Below are positions 23,948 through 36,786 of a stretch of DNA of 64,000 bases, one piece after another. The position numbers were made by a program, and so were the translations under genes. The notes beneath the pieces were generated by a model. The model was not told the DNA's origin and ran no database searches. It worked only from the letters and a program-made list of their open reading frames with translations. Each line of letters begins with the position of its first letter. Position 1 is the first letter of the stretch. This DNA comes from Agriotes lineatus. Taxonomy: Eukaryota; Arthropoda; Insecta; Coleoptera; Elateridae. The stretch is from positions 17,131,303-17,195,302 of the forward strand of contig OW679200.1 in assembly GCA_940337035.1 (NCBI GenBank). The letters are read 5' to 3'.

Positions 23948-26701
23948 TACAAAAAACGTTGTTTGTATTTCGTGACAAATTCGTGTATTTATGGCGCGTT
24001 TGAATGACCTTCCTGCCTCGACCTAACGGTCTCGGCGAAAATTGACATTCTCACGCGCTATAAAAAGACACTCATTTCGCGCACTTAATACAAAAATTAC
24101 TATTGCAGTAATAATAGGGAACTAATATTTGAGAACTTAAAGAAATACTTTAAATAAATTGGTACCCACGTTATTATGATACCAGTATTCGTGGGAAGTT
24201 TAGTGCGAACGGGAAAGGGTTTTAACTGATATCATTAAAGTAATTTAAGATGGTCGTGAAGTTTCAAAATCCAACTAAATACTGCAATAAAACGATTTAT
24301 TTGAAAAGGTACAAATAAAAATTATAACGTAGAACCTTCTTTAAAATATTAAGTGTTGCGACCCAAACCTTACAGGCACAAAATACCGGCGGAGAATCAC
24401 GCAAGTCGTCGCGGTCGTGAATGATTGAATACAACGAGTATAATAGTAATAACACTTTATTTACAATATATACACCAATGTAACAATAATAACGATAAAA
24501 GCGGACTGTATAATTACAAAGTTCAAATTACCGGTACTGAATATAGAGGAGATGTATCTCTCTCGGTGTCTTAAACGTGACTCTGGAAGTGTCTGTCTCT
24601 TCGAGCCCAAGAAAACTCGGACACTCGTTAAACCACCCCTTTATGGGGTAGGGGAAGAACATGCTTGACCATCGCAAGAGAGAGCTGCATTTCGCCGAAA
24701 GCTCTAACAATAGACTAATGACATCCGTCTTAAATTGCAGATGGTATTTACAAATGACATGCAAATCCAAGATTAGAACCTTAAGTATAGTAGATTGCTG
24801 GACAGCGGGAGTTGAGCAAGACTTAAAATAATCTGGCTGCAGCTCCTAATGCCACGAACAATTTCTACGGTTAAATATTAAATATGATGCTTCAATATTA
24901 AGGAAAAAATCATGCACAATATCTATTGCTCCATAAGAGGCAACAACAACTTAAAAGTGTCACATTTAAATAGTTATCTTAATTAATAATACACTCAGGG
25001 TGACCGGTTGCTAAACCGAACATAATAAGTTTTATTTAAACTTAAATTTAAACGAATGAACTTTCAGCTCCCCCTAACCCCCGTTGAGTAATGCACTTTC
25101 TTCACAGAGAGAAAATTGATGCACAGGGTGGTGCTGTTGCAGCTCATCACTGATGTATTTGTTGCCCACAGTATTGTGTCCCACCCTGTATCATAACAGT
25201 TTTAGAAATTAAGATAGACCTATTTTATATACAGATTTTTTTGTCTCTATAATTTTTTTGGTTGCCGCTTTCGCTTCCAAGATAAACTATCATTTCAAAT
25301 GTCGCCAAAAATGTATAAAACCTTTGAAAAACCATGTTATTCATGAATACAATGTTGGTTTTCCAAAAACGAAATCGCTAATAGCAAACCTGAGATTCAT
25401 GGATAACATGATTTTTCGAGAATTTATCTTTGGGGACAAGTTGAATGCTTGTTTTTCTGGAAAACGAAAGTTTTAATCACAAAAAATACAGAAACGAAAA
25501 ATCTGTAGATTAAATTGGTCTATTATAATTTTTAAACATTTTAATGATACAGGGTGAGGCATAATATTACAGCAAATGAAAACAAAAGTAATTAGCCGCA
25601 ACAACGCCTCCTTTGCATCAATTTCTTACTCATTAAAGGGGCATATTACTCAATAATAGATACCCTCGTGTGACAAATATTGGTAGTCCGTGTCTAAGCA
25701 TTCTCGATCAATTAATTTAAATATGTTTTTTCGTCTTCACCTTTAAGGTGCTGTAAGTCATAGGGGGTACAACTTTGTATTAAGGTATATTTGGCTTAAT
25801 CTTGTTATGGTGACTCGAGGCTTTACCCGTATCGTTTATGCTATTTTATTTGTATACACGCTGTGTAGAACGGCAGTATTAGAAAACCATTTTGGCATAT
25901 GCAAAGTGAATATTCGTTTCGTATTAATTGCATATCGAGACACTTTTACATAAACATGTAAGTGCAAGTCTGTACTATTTATTATTATTTTTTTACTATT
26001 ATGCAAATAAAGAGAATATTTACCTTATGCAAAATTAGTTGAAAGCGAAGCACACCACTTGTTTATTAATCTTGTACTAATACTTCAAGGTTAAGTCCTC
26101 TGTTTTAGCTACTCTTTGTTAAAATATAAAACAAGTATAAACCAAGTGCAACTGGATAAACATCTAAGCACAAGCCAGTGCCACTGCATCCACAAAAAAC
26201 CAGTCTCCAAAACATGAGAGGTAAGGGAGAATAGATTTTGGAGTAAACATCTTAACACGACACCCATAGTGAAGCGATTAGATTTAGTTTAATTGTAGGT
26301 TAAGGTAATTATGAAGCTACCACACGTAGCCTTTTTTGCTTAGAAATGAACAATATTTTAAAAAGCAATAAAGACAGTTAATTAAAATGATGTATATAGA
26401 AACAAGAAAATGAATTATCAAGTTACGTAAAAACATAGCAAAAAGCCAATAATGATTTAAAATTTCTGGTTACAATAAAAAGTCTACTTAATTTATTTAC
26501 ATATATTATAGTTACTGCTACCGAGGCTACCTGGGCGCAAACAATTATTGTATCATATCTTTTTAACATTTGAAGTATTTGCGAAGTATACGACAGTATT
26601 AAGACACAATGGCGTTTTTGTGAAATATTTGAACTTCATACACGAACATTTTTTTGTAAATAATATGTTACACGTTTTGATATATTTTGAGAAATTACTA
26701 T
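23948..26701. other. Intergenic, unassigned
   Basis: No gene recognised. Around 24356-24780 a slightly G+C-richer block begins TGTTGCGACCC and contains ACTTTATTTAC. It could be an LTR in reverse, but its other end was not found. The rest is A+T-rich. Confidence 0.35.
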
Positions 26702-27362
26702 CGTCTTACTTCCTTTGACAATAAAGGAAGTATTGGATTCACCCCAAAAATTCGAAATTTAGTTTTCAACAGATCTTCACGTTTTAGAGTCCCCTGAACC
26801 CAAAAAATTTTTTTTTCATTGGTCTCTCTGTGTGTCTGTGAACAGAATATCTCAAAAACGAAAAGAGGCATGGCGCTGAAACTTCATATATAAACTTTAT
26901 GTACTATTTAAATGCGACAGCAAGCTTTGAAGAAAATTGCTTAACCGGAAGTAGGTGTTTACTCTTGTGATTTTTCAGTTTTTTTTAATTTTTTTTTCAA
27001 AAACGGCTCTAACGATTTTTTCAAACTCTACATTTTTATTACATTTTTAATGTGTATTGATGTGAGATAGGTAATTTTCCAGTTGAATACTTCTAAAATA
27101 CTTCTTTTGTTTTTTTTTCTATTTTTTTATTAACTCCGATTTTAAATAGAACAAACTGTATATTATTACATTTTTGAATTCAGCTTAAAATTCTATAGAA
27201 AATTTGTCTCTTTAACTAACGCTCTATTTTGTACCGTGTTTGAAGAATTTGTAATTTTTGAACATTTTTGACCAATGCTTAAAAATTTCAAATCAAATTT
27301 TTTTCTAATTATAAGATCACTGTAAAAGAAAGTAGTGTGCGTGTATCACACCAGATTTTTAG
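26702..27362 (+). repeat. Dispersed repeat sharing the core of the foldback at 18281-19569
   Basis: Shared blocks include AATAAAGGAAGTATTGGATT and GAACAGAATATCTCAAAAAC. The far end (near CACCAGATTTTT, 27350-27362) matches, inverted, the start of the copy at 54612, so those two copies share a ~650-bp unit longer than the shared foldback core. Confidence 0.8.
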
Positions 27363-29719
27363 TTTATTTGGTCATATACCTTCTACTAGGAATTCATTTA
27401 CATTAATTAGAAGTTCTATGACCCTTTTTAAAACGCCAGTTTAGCTTCATTCAAATAATTATTATATAATGTTAGTGTTCTTAATCCTAAACAGCAACAT
27501 ATTAGGCGATCCTTTACCCACTAATTAAATGCGAAAACTATTTTCTTTTCTGGTAAACTACCCTTTATGTTTATGATACGGCAGAATTTTACCAAGAAAA
27601 GCTGTTCAGAATGCTAAAATATGGCCCTATACAAAATTTCAAGAGGATCTACCTACTTAAATTAAACCGTTAAAATTGTATTTATTAAAGATTCTTTACT
27701 AAGCAGGAAATAATCCCACAATCTTAAAATAAATTCAAAATTTTTTAGTCAATCTCACTTCTTGTAACATCAATCCTGGGACACCCTGCATAAACGCGTA
27801 CGGAGTGAGTGACTAGTGAGGCATTTGTTTATATTTTTCTTATAGCTTAAATACAGCAAATATTTATATCAAGGCTTTCTATTAGCTAGCATTATTATTA
27901 AATATTTTCATTAACCTTATTAGCACACAAATTTATTTTTTAACCAGAGTTTCTTGCAGATGTTGAGATATATTTATTCGGTGTCTATTTAGTTTTTTTT
28001 AATCTTATGGGGCGTTACCAAGATATTATTTTTTTGTGACATTCGTAGAGCCATTATTTGTATTAATTAAACATTAAATGAAGTGATCAGATGGTCCTAG
28101 TAATTTTCTATCATATAATAGTAATACAGTTTTGCTGAATCACAGAGGGCGTTTCTTTAGATGAAACCAATTCGGGCATCTCTAAATGTCTTTAATTCAA
28201 GTTTAGGGATTTTTCTGTTCCTGAGTTAATCGTCGATAACTTTTATTTAGTATTATAGTAAACACCAAGGAATTTAAGAACAATTAGGTACTTTATAAAA
28301 ATACGGCTATAAAACGAAGAATTAGAACCAGAAGATTATCCAAATCAAACTATTAAGAACCAAATTTCGGTAAAATGTTCTTTGTAATGGATTTTTCAAG
28401 AAGAACCAATTGATACTCGTATGATATCTGCCCTTGTAAAATATGCAAAAACTTGACTGGCATCAAGCATTTCTGCTCAGCGATATCTCGAACGGAGGCA
28501 TCCAGAAACTGTATGTTTTGACTCAGGGAAAGATGTTTAGGGAACAGGACACGTTCAGCATGAAAAACGTGAACTCAGGAAATTAGGTACCGATCAAGAA
28601 AACGAATTTATGGTGGTTACAAGTGCAACTGAAAATCCTTACTTAAAAACACCTAAACTTGGCTTCTACTTAAACATCACTGAACCATCGATGCCAAGAA
28701 CTATTTGTAATAATATTTTTCATCCACATTTAGTTATTGTAAAAATTGGATCACAATGATTTCGAATATCGAACTTTTGTGAAAGGGACCAAACATCGAG
28801 AACAAGGATCTTTTTATATCGCATTATGTATTTGTGAAGCAACATTTCGCAAAAATTAACAGACATAATTTGCATTACCATACTTATGTCATATCCCACA
28901 GTCTTCTTCAATTGTTTATTTTCTTATTAACAAACCAAATATTTTGAAATATACAAACTGTTGGTAGAATGCGCCTTTAATAGAAAGCATAAGCAATTAG
29001 CCTTTTCCAAATACGCCAAAGTGACGCCACAGCTCCGCCCAACAACAGCTGATCGAGGACAACCTTTGTATGATTTGTTAGAAGGCTTGTGGTGATTTTT
29101 AGTTTTTTGGGCAAAAATCGATAATTTTTTGGACGTTATAAATGTAGTTTAGTTCATAAGTCATTAAGTTATAGTCCAGTCAGTAGGGGTTTTTGCCTTA
29201 CAAAAAATGGAGTATGAACGGTTTTTATATATGTTGTTCAGGTCGGGATCCTGATGAAAAATCCAAGTTTTCGACCTTGGAGGGGCGCCGCGCGAGCAGC
29301 CATCTTGGATTAAAGGTGCTAAAAACTGGATTATTCCAGATGACTCCGCAACGGTTAATCCTACGCCAAAAAAGTTTAATTCAAAGTTAAAGAAGACAAG
29401 ATTCTTGACATTTTTTGTATATAACTATTTTTTGTAAGTCTAATATGAAAGGAGTTACAGCGGTGGAAAGATGAACATTTCTCTAAAAAAATAGTGTAAT
29501 TTATCATTTTTTTAAATTTTTTCTTGTATTATTTCTGGCTATTCGTTATGTAGTTATAATAATTTGATAAACGTATAGTAAACTCATTTCCACACCACCA
29601 TGAGGTAGAGTTAATGGCGCTTTTTTTATTGTGGTATCCCCAGTAGGCCTAATCCACAGATGCTCCAGTTTAGTGATGTTTTATGTTCGCGGTTATATTA
29701 TTTAGTTTTTTTAAATTTT

Positions 29720-30016
29720 TTAAGGCCCCGGTCGGTAGATGTTGACGTCTCCATAAGATTCTTTATTCTCAATGTTATCTTCGAAGTCATTGCTCCTGAG
29801 ACTTGGGACTTCCATTGATGAAATGTCCTCATCTTCGTCCCCACTCTCGGTGTGAACTTCTGGTGCATTTTCGCATGATTGGCCATTACATAATCTACAC
29901 AGACTAGAGCACTTCATCCCACTTTTCCTTATTAACGATAAACAACAAATAAATGAACAAAAGATAGACAGAAAGAATAGCAAAATGAGCATAGAATCAA
30001 TGTAATAGGTATTCAA
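29720..30016 (-). CDS. Hypothetical small membrane-like protein, 98 aa
   Basis: I do not recognise a family. The ORF opens with a single strongly hydrophobic segment (about residues 8-29, SMLILLFFLSIFCSFICCLSL). This is followed by a Cys cluster (about residues 36-49) and an acidic, Ser-rich tail (GDEDEDISS). That order would suit a small single-pass membrane protein. However, the hydrophobic segment lies exactly in one arm of an inverted repeat (29931-29985 with 30203-30256), so it may be repeat-derived. No splice or promoter evidence. Confidence 0.25.
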   Translation of the reverse strand: MNTYYIDSMLILLFFLSIFCSFICCLSLIRKSGMKCSSLCRLCNGQSCENAPEVHTESGDEDEDISSMEVPSLRSNDFEDNIENKESYGDVNIYRPGP

Positions 30017-30256
30017 AGTTTTGAAACTTTGAAACAGAAGAACTTAGAAGATTGGTTCTTGAAGCCTTTCAAAGTATAACGCCAGTATTGCTGAATAATG
30101 TTTTAGATTCTACAGTTAGAAGATGTTATTTATGCTTAGAATGATGGCAACCTTTTTGAATACCTTCTGTAAATTTAACACCTATAAAATTGTTTCGATG
30201 TTCGTTTTGTTATTTTTTCTGTCTATCTTTTGTTCATTTATTTGTTATTTATTGTT
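29931..30256. repeat. Inverted repeat with ~52-bp arms
   Basis: The left arm (29931-29985) and right arm (30203-30256) are inverted copies with few mismatches, sharing for example TCTGTCTATCTTTTGTTCAT. The spacer is ~215 bp. Confidence 0.75.
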
Positions 30257-31569
30257 AATAGTTATTGGTTGGTTATTAGACTAATGTATCAGAATTATGA
30301 CATTATAATGTGCATTTCAATATTTTAACGGCATCTATAAGCGCCTAACTTACTGTGTGAACTTATTTCTACAAAATTATGAGAAATGCAGGTCCGTATC
30401 TTAAAAATTATCTGGTGACGATCAAAAAAAGCTCGAAACGTAATTAAACCATAATATGTGGTACATTGTTGAATTCAGAATAAAAAGGACTTCACAAATT
30501 TGCCATCAAAAGACCAGGACCGTATTTAAAAAAATGAAGTTGATGATGGTTTCTCGAAGACGAAACGTCGGATAAAAAATTTAATAACGCAATCATTAAG
30601 TCCACTAAAAGCTGCTTCAAAGAAGTTTAATCAGTTTCGCTCCAACTTTAATATTAACGCCAGAATATAATAAAATAGAAAATCCAAAAATTCGGTTTTT
30701 TGAGATAATTCAAAAACAAAAAATCATATCAAGGATTTCTAGGCGTAATTTTGTTAGTCCTTTAATTGCGCAACTTTCTTCCCATTTAACCAAATTTGTA
30801 TCTCTTACAATTACCGAGATCCCCATACTGGCCCTCCTTATCTTGGACACACTGTATATGTGTTTCTTTCTATTTGTATGGGCTCTGAAACAAGGAAATT
30901 CTGGAATATTTCAAGTCGCAACTCCAATGAGATATAGTACACAAAGAATCATTGAAAATGAACAGGGCTATGCAACCAACATTATAGTAGTTGATTTACG
31001 TTTTCTGAATGGTCTATACATGATCAGAAATATTATTTGCATCGACAGTTCTATAACATTTTTGAAAATTATAGTAGCCTTCTAAAAACATTGTTTGAAA
31101 TTTGTAACATGTGTTGCATAACCCTGTTTATTTTCAATGATCGTGTGTGTACATGCCATTGAGGAGTGCATCTATTCGTTACAACTCTGTAAATCTCCAA
31201 AACGGTTACTTTTACGAATAAAAGTCATAGTATTTTTATTGTTAAAAATTTCATAAGATACAAATTTGACAATCAATATTTTTCTGTAAAAGTGACCGTT
31301 AACGAGATATTCACGAAATACTGTTTTGGTGACCTTTGCCCAACCCCCCCCTTAAAATTTTTAGCGGCACTCGGACTGATGAGGACTTTTGACATTTTGT
31401 TTAGAACCACAATATCAAGGCTCATACCAAAATCCAGCTTTCCGGGAATTTTTCCGAAGAGCAATGTCTAATTTCTCTGGACTATGGTCAAATTATAAAC
31501 ACAGCAATACAATAAAAATGTTGATAGGCATATGTCCCCAAGGAGCGATAACATTATTTTATTTCTAAA

Positions 31570-31913
31570 GCCTATGGTGGACGAAGTACTGACAGAATGA
31601 TCACATAAAAATGTGGAATTTTAAATAATCGTTTACCAGGCGATTTAGTATTACAGACAGGGGGTTTTTAATAGAAGAATGTGTGAGAATTAGATCCTCT
31701 TCAAGTCGAGTCCACAAGACAATTAGCTTCCGTTAGGATCCATGTAGAAAGAGTGATTGGTGCAGTTCGTCTAAAATACAGGATTTTACATAATTTACTT
31801 CCTATTCATACTGTTCAAAAAAAAAGAATATTGATTTAAACGTTCCAGCTATTGTTCAGGTATTAACAGTAACTTGTGCACTGACCAATTTGTGTCCTTC
31901 TGTGGTGCAGTAA
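31570..31913 (+). pseudogene. Harbinger-type (DDE_Tnp_4) transposase tail
   Basis: Residues typical of the C-terminal half of Harbinger/THAP-associated DDE transposases are in order. They are AYGGRSTDRMIT, LPGDLVL then DRGFLIEECVR (catalytic Asp in DRGF, one-base shift just before it), and STRQLASVRIHVERVIGAV with the catalytic Glu in HVERV. LKYRILHNLLPIHTV and CALTNLCPSVV then lead to a stop at 31911-31913. An in-frame stop and small indels show decay. The upstream half was not found, so this is a truncated copy. Confidence 0.8.
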
Positions 31914-32055
31914 TAAAAGTCATAATAAAAAGTTGTTTATTATAAATAACTAGCAACCGGTGAGACAAATGTCTCATTTAATAAAACAAAAAAGACCGTT
32001 TTTCAAATAGAACGCGTATTAAATAAAAACAATAATATTTTTTAAAATATTTTAT

Positions 32056-33690
32056 TTTCTCGAAAACCGGATGTATAACGTGACTGAAATTCGGTTCCGA
32101 ACCTGACATGACCAATCCAAACATATAACTTTCATAACTTTTTTCTCTATCTCTTACGGTTTGGCTGCTGAAACAGCGTCCCGGACGGACCAGCGTCCCG
32201 GCCGGACGGAAATCACGTGATTTCTCGAAAACCGGAAGTGTCACGTGACTGAAATTCGGTTCCTGACCTGACATGACCATTCCAAACATATAACTTTCAT
32301 AACTTTTTTCTCTATCTCTTACGGTTTGGCTGCTGAAACAGCGTCCCGGACGGACCAGCGTCCCGGACGGACGGAAATCACGTGATTTCTCGAAAACCGG
32401 AAGTGTCACGTGACTGAAATTCGGTTCCTGACCTGACATGACCATTCCAAACATATAACTTTCATAACTTTTTTCTCTATCTCTTACGGTTTGGCTGCTG
32501 AAACAGCGTCCCGGACGGACCAGCGTCCTGGACGGACGGAAATCACGTGATTTCTCGAAAACCGGAAGTGTCACGTGACTGAAATTCGGTTCCTGACCTG
32601 ACATGACCATTCCAAACATATAACTTTCATAACTTTTTTCTCTATCTCTTACGGTTTGGCTGCTGAAACAGCGTCCCGGACGGACCAGCGTCCCGGACGG
32701 ACGGAAATCACGTGATTTCTCGAAAACCGGAAGTGTCACGTGACTGAAATTCGGTTCCTGACCTGACATGACCATTCCAAACATATAACTTTAATAACTT
32801 TTTTCTCTATCTCTTACGGTTTGGCTGCTGAAACAGCGTCCCGGACGGACCAGCGTCCTGGACGGACGGAAATCACGTGATTTCTCGAAAACCGGAAGTG
32901 TCACGTGACTGAAATTCGGTTCCTGACCTGACATGACCATTCCAAATATATAACTTTAATAACTTTTTTCTCTATCTCTTACAGTTTGGCTGCTGAAACA
33001 GCGTCCCGGACGGACCAGCGTCCCGGACGGACGGAAATCACGTGATTTCTCGAAAACCGGAAGTGTCACGTGACTGAAATTCGGTTCCTGACCTGACATG
33101 ACCATTCCAAACATATAACTTTCATAACTTTTTTCTCTATCTCTTACGGTTTGGCTGCTGAAACAGCGTCCCGGACGGACCAGCGTCCCGGACGGACGGA
33201 AATCACGTGATTTCTCGAAAACCGGAAGTGTCACGTGACTGAAATTCGGTTCCTGACCTGACACGACCATTCCAAACATATAACTTTAATAACTTTTTTC
33301 TCTATCTCTTACGGTTTGGCTGCTGAAACAGCGTCCCGGACGGACCAGCGTCCTGGACGGACGGAAATCACGTGATTTCTCGAAAACCGGAAGTGTCACG
33401 TGACTGAAATTCGGTTCCTGACCTGACATGACCATTCCAAACATATAACTTTAATAACTTTTTTCTCTATCTCTTACGGTTTGGCTGCTGAAACAGCGTC
33501 CCGGACGGACCAGCGTCCTGGACGGACGGAAATCACGTGATTTCTCGAAAACCGGAAGTGTCACGTGACTGAAATTCGGTTCCTGACCTGACATGACCAT
33601 TACAAACATATAACTTTAATAACTTTTTTCTCTATCTCTTACGGTTTGGCTGCTGAAACAGCGTCCCGGACGGACCAGCGTCCCAGACAA
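32056..33690. repeat. 165-bp satellite array, ~10 units
   Basis: Copies of the segment TTTCTCGAAAACCGG start at 32056, 32221, 32386, 32551, 32716, 32881, 33046, 33211, 33376 and 33541, an exact 165-bp period with few point differences. The first unit is the most diverged and the last is cut at ~33690. Each unit holds two CACGTG palindromes (AAATCACGTGATTT and GTCACGTGAC); the first, edge unit has lost them. Because 165 is divisible by 3, a 55-codon repeat stays open on the minus strand, broken where a C-to-A change creates TAA. Confidence 0.97.
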
Positions 33691-33700
33691 GTCTATTATA

Positions 33701-34618
33701 CAGTGTGGTCCATTAAGTGTGCAACAAATGGAACATTTCTTTATTAGTTGTACAACCAAAATTTAAATACCGTCACAAATTACTGCATGTTTGATAACCA
33801 TATCAGATGCATTTAGAATGGCTTCAAGTCAAACAGCATACAGGGTAGGACAAAAAATATGAAATTCGTTCAAGAATAAAGTTATCTTATTTAAAAAAAT
33901 ATGGCAAAATTTTATTGAGAAAAGTTGTTTAGAATCAAAAGTTATGCTCAAATACAAAGTCAAGGCCTCCTATTCGAATTTTTATTATTTTTTTTGGAAA
34001 ATTTTGTATTAGCCCCGTATTTTCATAAAAATTTTAAATAAAATTGTAGGCTTTAATTGTAAATTTTTTATATGTACATTATTATTAGTAAAGGATTTGC
34101 CTTGTTAAAAAGAATATTTGCGAAATTCTAAAGTTCTGTTAAATATCGTTGCAACAAACATGAAGTGGACGGTTATCTAAAAAAATATAAATCCAAGTAA
34201 ATTTTAGAAATATGCTTCAAGTTGCTAAAAGTTATTTAACAGTGATGTGGTTGTAGCTACTTTAAATACATATAAAATCAGAATAATAAAAATATGCATA
34301 ATACGGGGGTAATACAAAATTTTCCAAAAAATTATAAAAATTCGAATAGGAGGCCCTGACTTTGTATTTGAGCATAGCGTTTGATTCTAAACAACTTTTC
34401 TCAATAAAATTTTGCCATATTTTTTAAAATAAGGTAACTTTATTCTTGAACGAATTTCATATTTTTTGTCCTGCCCTGTATGCTGTTTAACTTGAAGCCA
34501 TTCTAAGGGAATTTGATATGGTTATTGAACATGCACTAACTTTTGGCCGTATTTAAATTTCGGTTTTACAACTAATAAAAAAACTTCCCATTTGTTGCAC
34601 ACTAAATGGACCACACTG
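33701..34618. mobile_element. Foldback element with ~330-bp arms, TA target site
   Basis: The ends CAGTGTGGTCCATTAAGTG and (inverted) CAGTGTGGTCCATTTAGTG are flanked by TA at 33699-33700 and 34619-34620. The arms are inverted copies over ~330 bp, including TTTTGTATTAGCCCCGTATT-like sequence, around an A+T-rich centre. Non-autonomous, 918 bp. It sits 10 bp after the satellite array. Confidence 0.9.
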
Positions 34619-34973
34619 TATATATGGATGGATGTAGAAACATTGAAACAATAGAAATTTGTACGACTAGTTTTGAAAGACATACCTTTTTCATGAATTG
34701 GCATTTTGATAACGAGGGCAAAGCCAGAGTTAATCAAGCAAATGAACGAAAAAAGGACTTTCAAAACGTGTTGTACACGTAATTTTTTTGCATAGTGATC
34801 TCTGGGTCGAAATTTATTAGAAAAGTACTTCGGAATTGACAACTGTCAACCTGACATTTCAATAAAATAGTTAAAAAAAGTGTACCTTTATTCACGACTT
34901 TTGCGTTAAAAAAAGTGGAACCTTCAATACGATTTTTCGTTAAAAAAAGACGACTTGCACGATCACTATGCAA

Positions 34974-35115
34974 AAATAGTAGATTATGTTATTAGGAGTA
35001 AAAGTGATACTTTATGTGGCGAAGCTGAAGTTTATTTAGCCGAACGTTAGTGAGGCAAATAATTCAGCTAAGCCACATAAAGTCACTTTTACTCCGAATA
35101 ACATATACTATTTTA
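34974..35115. repeat. Imperfect palindrome with G+C-richer centre
   Basis: The arms share AGGAGTAAAAGTGA, TTTATGTGGC and AGCTGAA, centred near 35045. MITE-like. Confidence 0.65.
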
Positions 35116-35594
35116 TCCGCAAACGTATTCAGGTAAATTTCAGGCTAGCACTGTACCCCTGCGCCAACCTCTGTTGTTCAGATAACGCGCAACTGTAATG
35201 ATATATGAACATACTGAATCACCCGTGCTAATAGCACACGGCCACAGCAGCTGTCACACCATAACCCACGGCGACAGATGCTCCGATCCGCTGCTTAAAG
35301 GTTTATTTAAATTAAAACTTTTTCGTACTTTTTTGAAAATAAAAACCGGCCTACGAACTAATTCTAAAAATTAGCAAAATTTTAAGCCATCATACAATTT
35401 AATCGTCCAGTATCTTCGGAGGAGATGGCGAACAAACATAGAAAGAAAGAAAGAGAGCAATCATTTTGTGTGCTTAGGCAGATAAAGTACGCAAAAGTCG
35501 CTATTTTGTCTGCTTAGGCAGATAAAGTGACACTTTTACCTTGTCAATAAAGACAAATAAGTTGTCACTTTTGTGACGTTTGCGGATAAATAAA
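35106..35594. mobile_element. Candidate MITE with TATCCGCAAACG ends
   Basis: ATTTTATCCGCAAACGT near 35110 and its inverse ACGTTTGCGGATAAAT near 35577 could be terminal repeats of a ~490-bp unit. Two direct ~45-bp copies around TGTGTGCTTAGGCAGATAAA lie at 35465-35560. The target duplication is not clear. Confidence 0.45.
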
Positions 35595-35775
35595 ATTATA
35601 CTGTAGTAGGTACGTATTGGATGACTGGTTTCAAAACTGAACATAGCAAGTTTTAATTTTTATTTCATACTGATGTCAAAAATTACATTTTTCGGATTAT
35701 ATATGGTACAAAAAAATGGAAACTTTAAAATGCTAGTACTTTAAAGTATTTTATATAGGGAAGAGTATGTACCAA

Positions 35776-36372
35776 TTATTGAATGCCTTGCTTTGCACCT
35801 AATACAGGACATTTAAATTCAATTAACCTATAATTAACCTCAAACATTTTTAATCCGTCTGGACTACATGCCAACCATGGTAGCGAAGAATTAATTAAAA
35901 GACCTGTTTGGTATACTTTTCCAAACTGTTGCTGGTATGCCTCTCTGGCAGCGGTTTCGTATGTTTTACCATACCTCGTATGCTCATTTCCTCTAAATGA
36001 CGAATTTATATATTTTTCAATGTTTTGGTCCCAGTTGGGGTTTTTATTATTACAATAAGTATACAACTGATAGCAACCAGAAGCAGTAATTCGGTATCTT
36101 CTGAACCTTTGCTACAAGGCACTATCTTGACCAATGGTTTTTGTGGCTATATCTAATGCAGTTTCACTTGACACTAACATTTTCATTAAAATACTTTTCC
36201 TCTTCTGCATCTAGCAGTATTGATGGAAAATCTATGTTTATTTTAGAGGAAAGGTTTATTTTTAAGGCCTCTTTTATAATTTCAATGTCACTGTTAATAA
36301 TATTCAACTGTTGTTGATCATCAACCGGTTGTTGTATGATTGAAGATCCTGCATCACTGCTTTGTGCACCAC
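35776..36372 (-). CDS. SWIM-YqaJ gene, exon 4 (YqaJ nuclease)
   Basis: Begins at an acceptor CCAG|GTGG. An acidic linker leads to RYRITASGCYQL and then the nuclease boxes HTRYGKTYETAAREAYQQ, LACSPDGL (metal-binding Asp) and IEFKCP (ExK). One extra A near 36196 and a TAG near 36111, where Trp is expected, break the frame. The last ~96 codons are open to a stop at 35776. Confidence 0.75.
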
Positions 36373-36574
36373 CTGGATAACTTTACTGATATGTTAGTAA
36401 ATGCACATTAAAATAAACTGAACCGTGTACATTGTCCAGCAAACAAGCAACAAACTCTTAAAATACAAGTTTACAAATTTTTTTATGTACACTAACATTG
36501 AAAGAGCTGATTTTCTGAAAAATGTATTAACCTTTCAGAGATAACGTGCAGAAATCAGACATAAAGTATAACGT

Positions 36575-36591
36575 GCGGAGCGATACTCCGC
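36575..36591. repeat. Subterminal palindrome, left side of piggyBac
   Basis: GCGGAGCGATACTCCGC is itself a near-perfect palindrome. A one-base variant occurs inverted at 38633-38649, on the other side of the ORF, with ATAACGTG next to both. They are probably subterminal repeats of the element. TTAA occurs at 36527-36530, but matching terminal inverted repeats were not resolved. Confidence 0.6.
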
Positions 36592-36786
36592 AACTGTTTT
36601 CTCCTAAGTTAATAAAAAAAAAGACTAGTATAATTAATGCAATTTTTTTTGTATTAATTTATTGTATTACATATAAAACTCAAGTTTACAATTCATATTC
36701 ACCAAAAACAAAAAACAAATTGTTTAACAAAAACTTATAACTAGTTATAACATTACCTAAGTAGGAATTAAATTTTCAAAAAAACA

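Larger units (their letters stand above)
27363..31569. other. A+T-rich intergenic, no recognised gene apart from one small ORF
   Basis: Degraded coding-like patches near 28380-28700 and 29180-29390 show no domain I can name. No terminal repeats were found. Confidence 0.35.

Noticed and set aside
24356..24778. An LTR starting TGTTGCGACCC with TTAAG on both sides
   Set aside because: The far side does not end in CA, and a 5-bp match in A+T-rich DNA can be chance.
28380..29390. A THAP or other transposase N-terminus belonging to the Harbinger tail
   Set aside because: Translated patches show no Cys/His pattern I could defend.
31978..33279. Long repetitive protein (268 and 107 codons)
   Set aside because: It is a 165-bp satellite read in a frame that lacks stops; no signal, domain or flanking gene structure.
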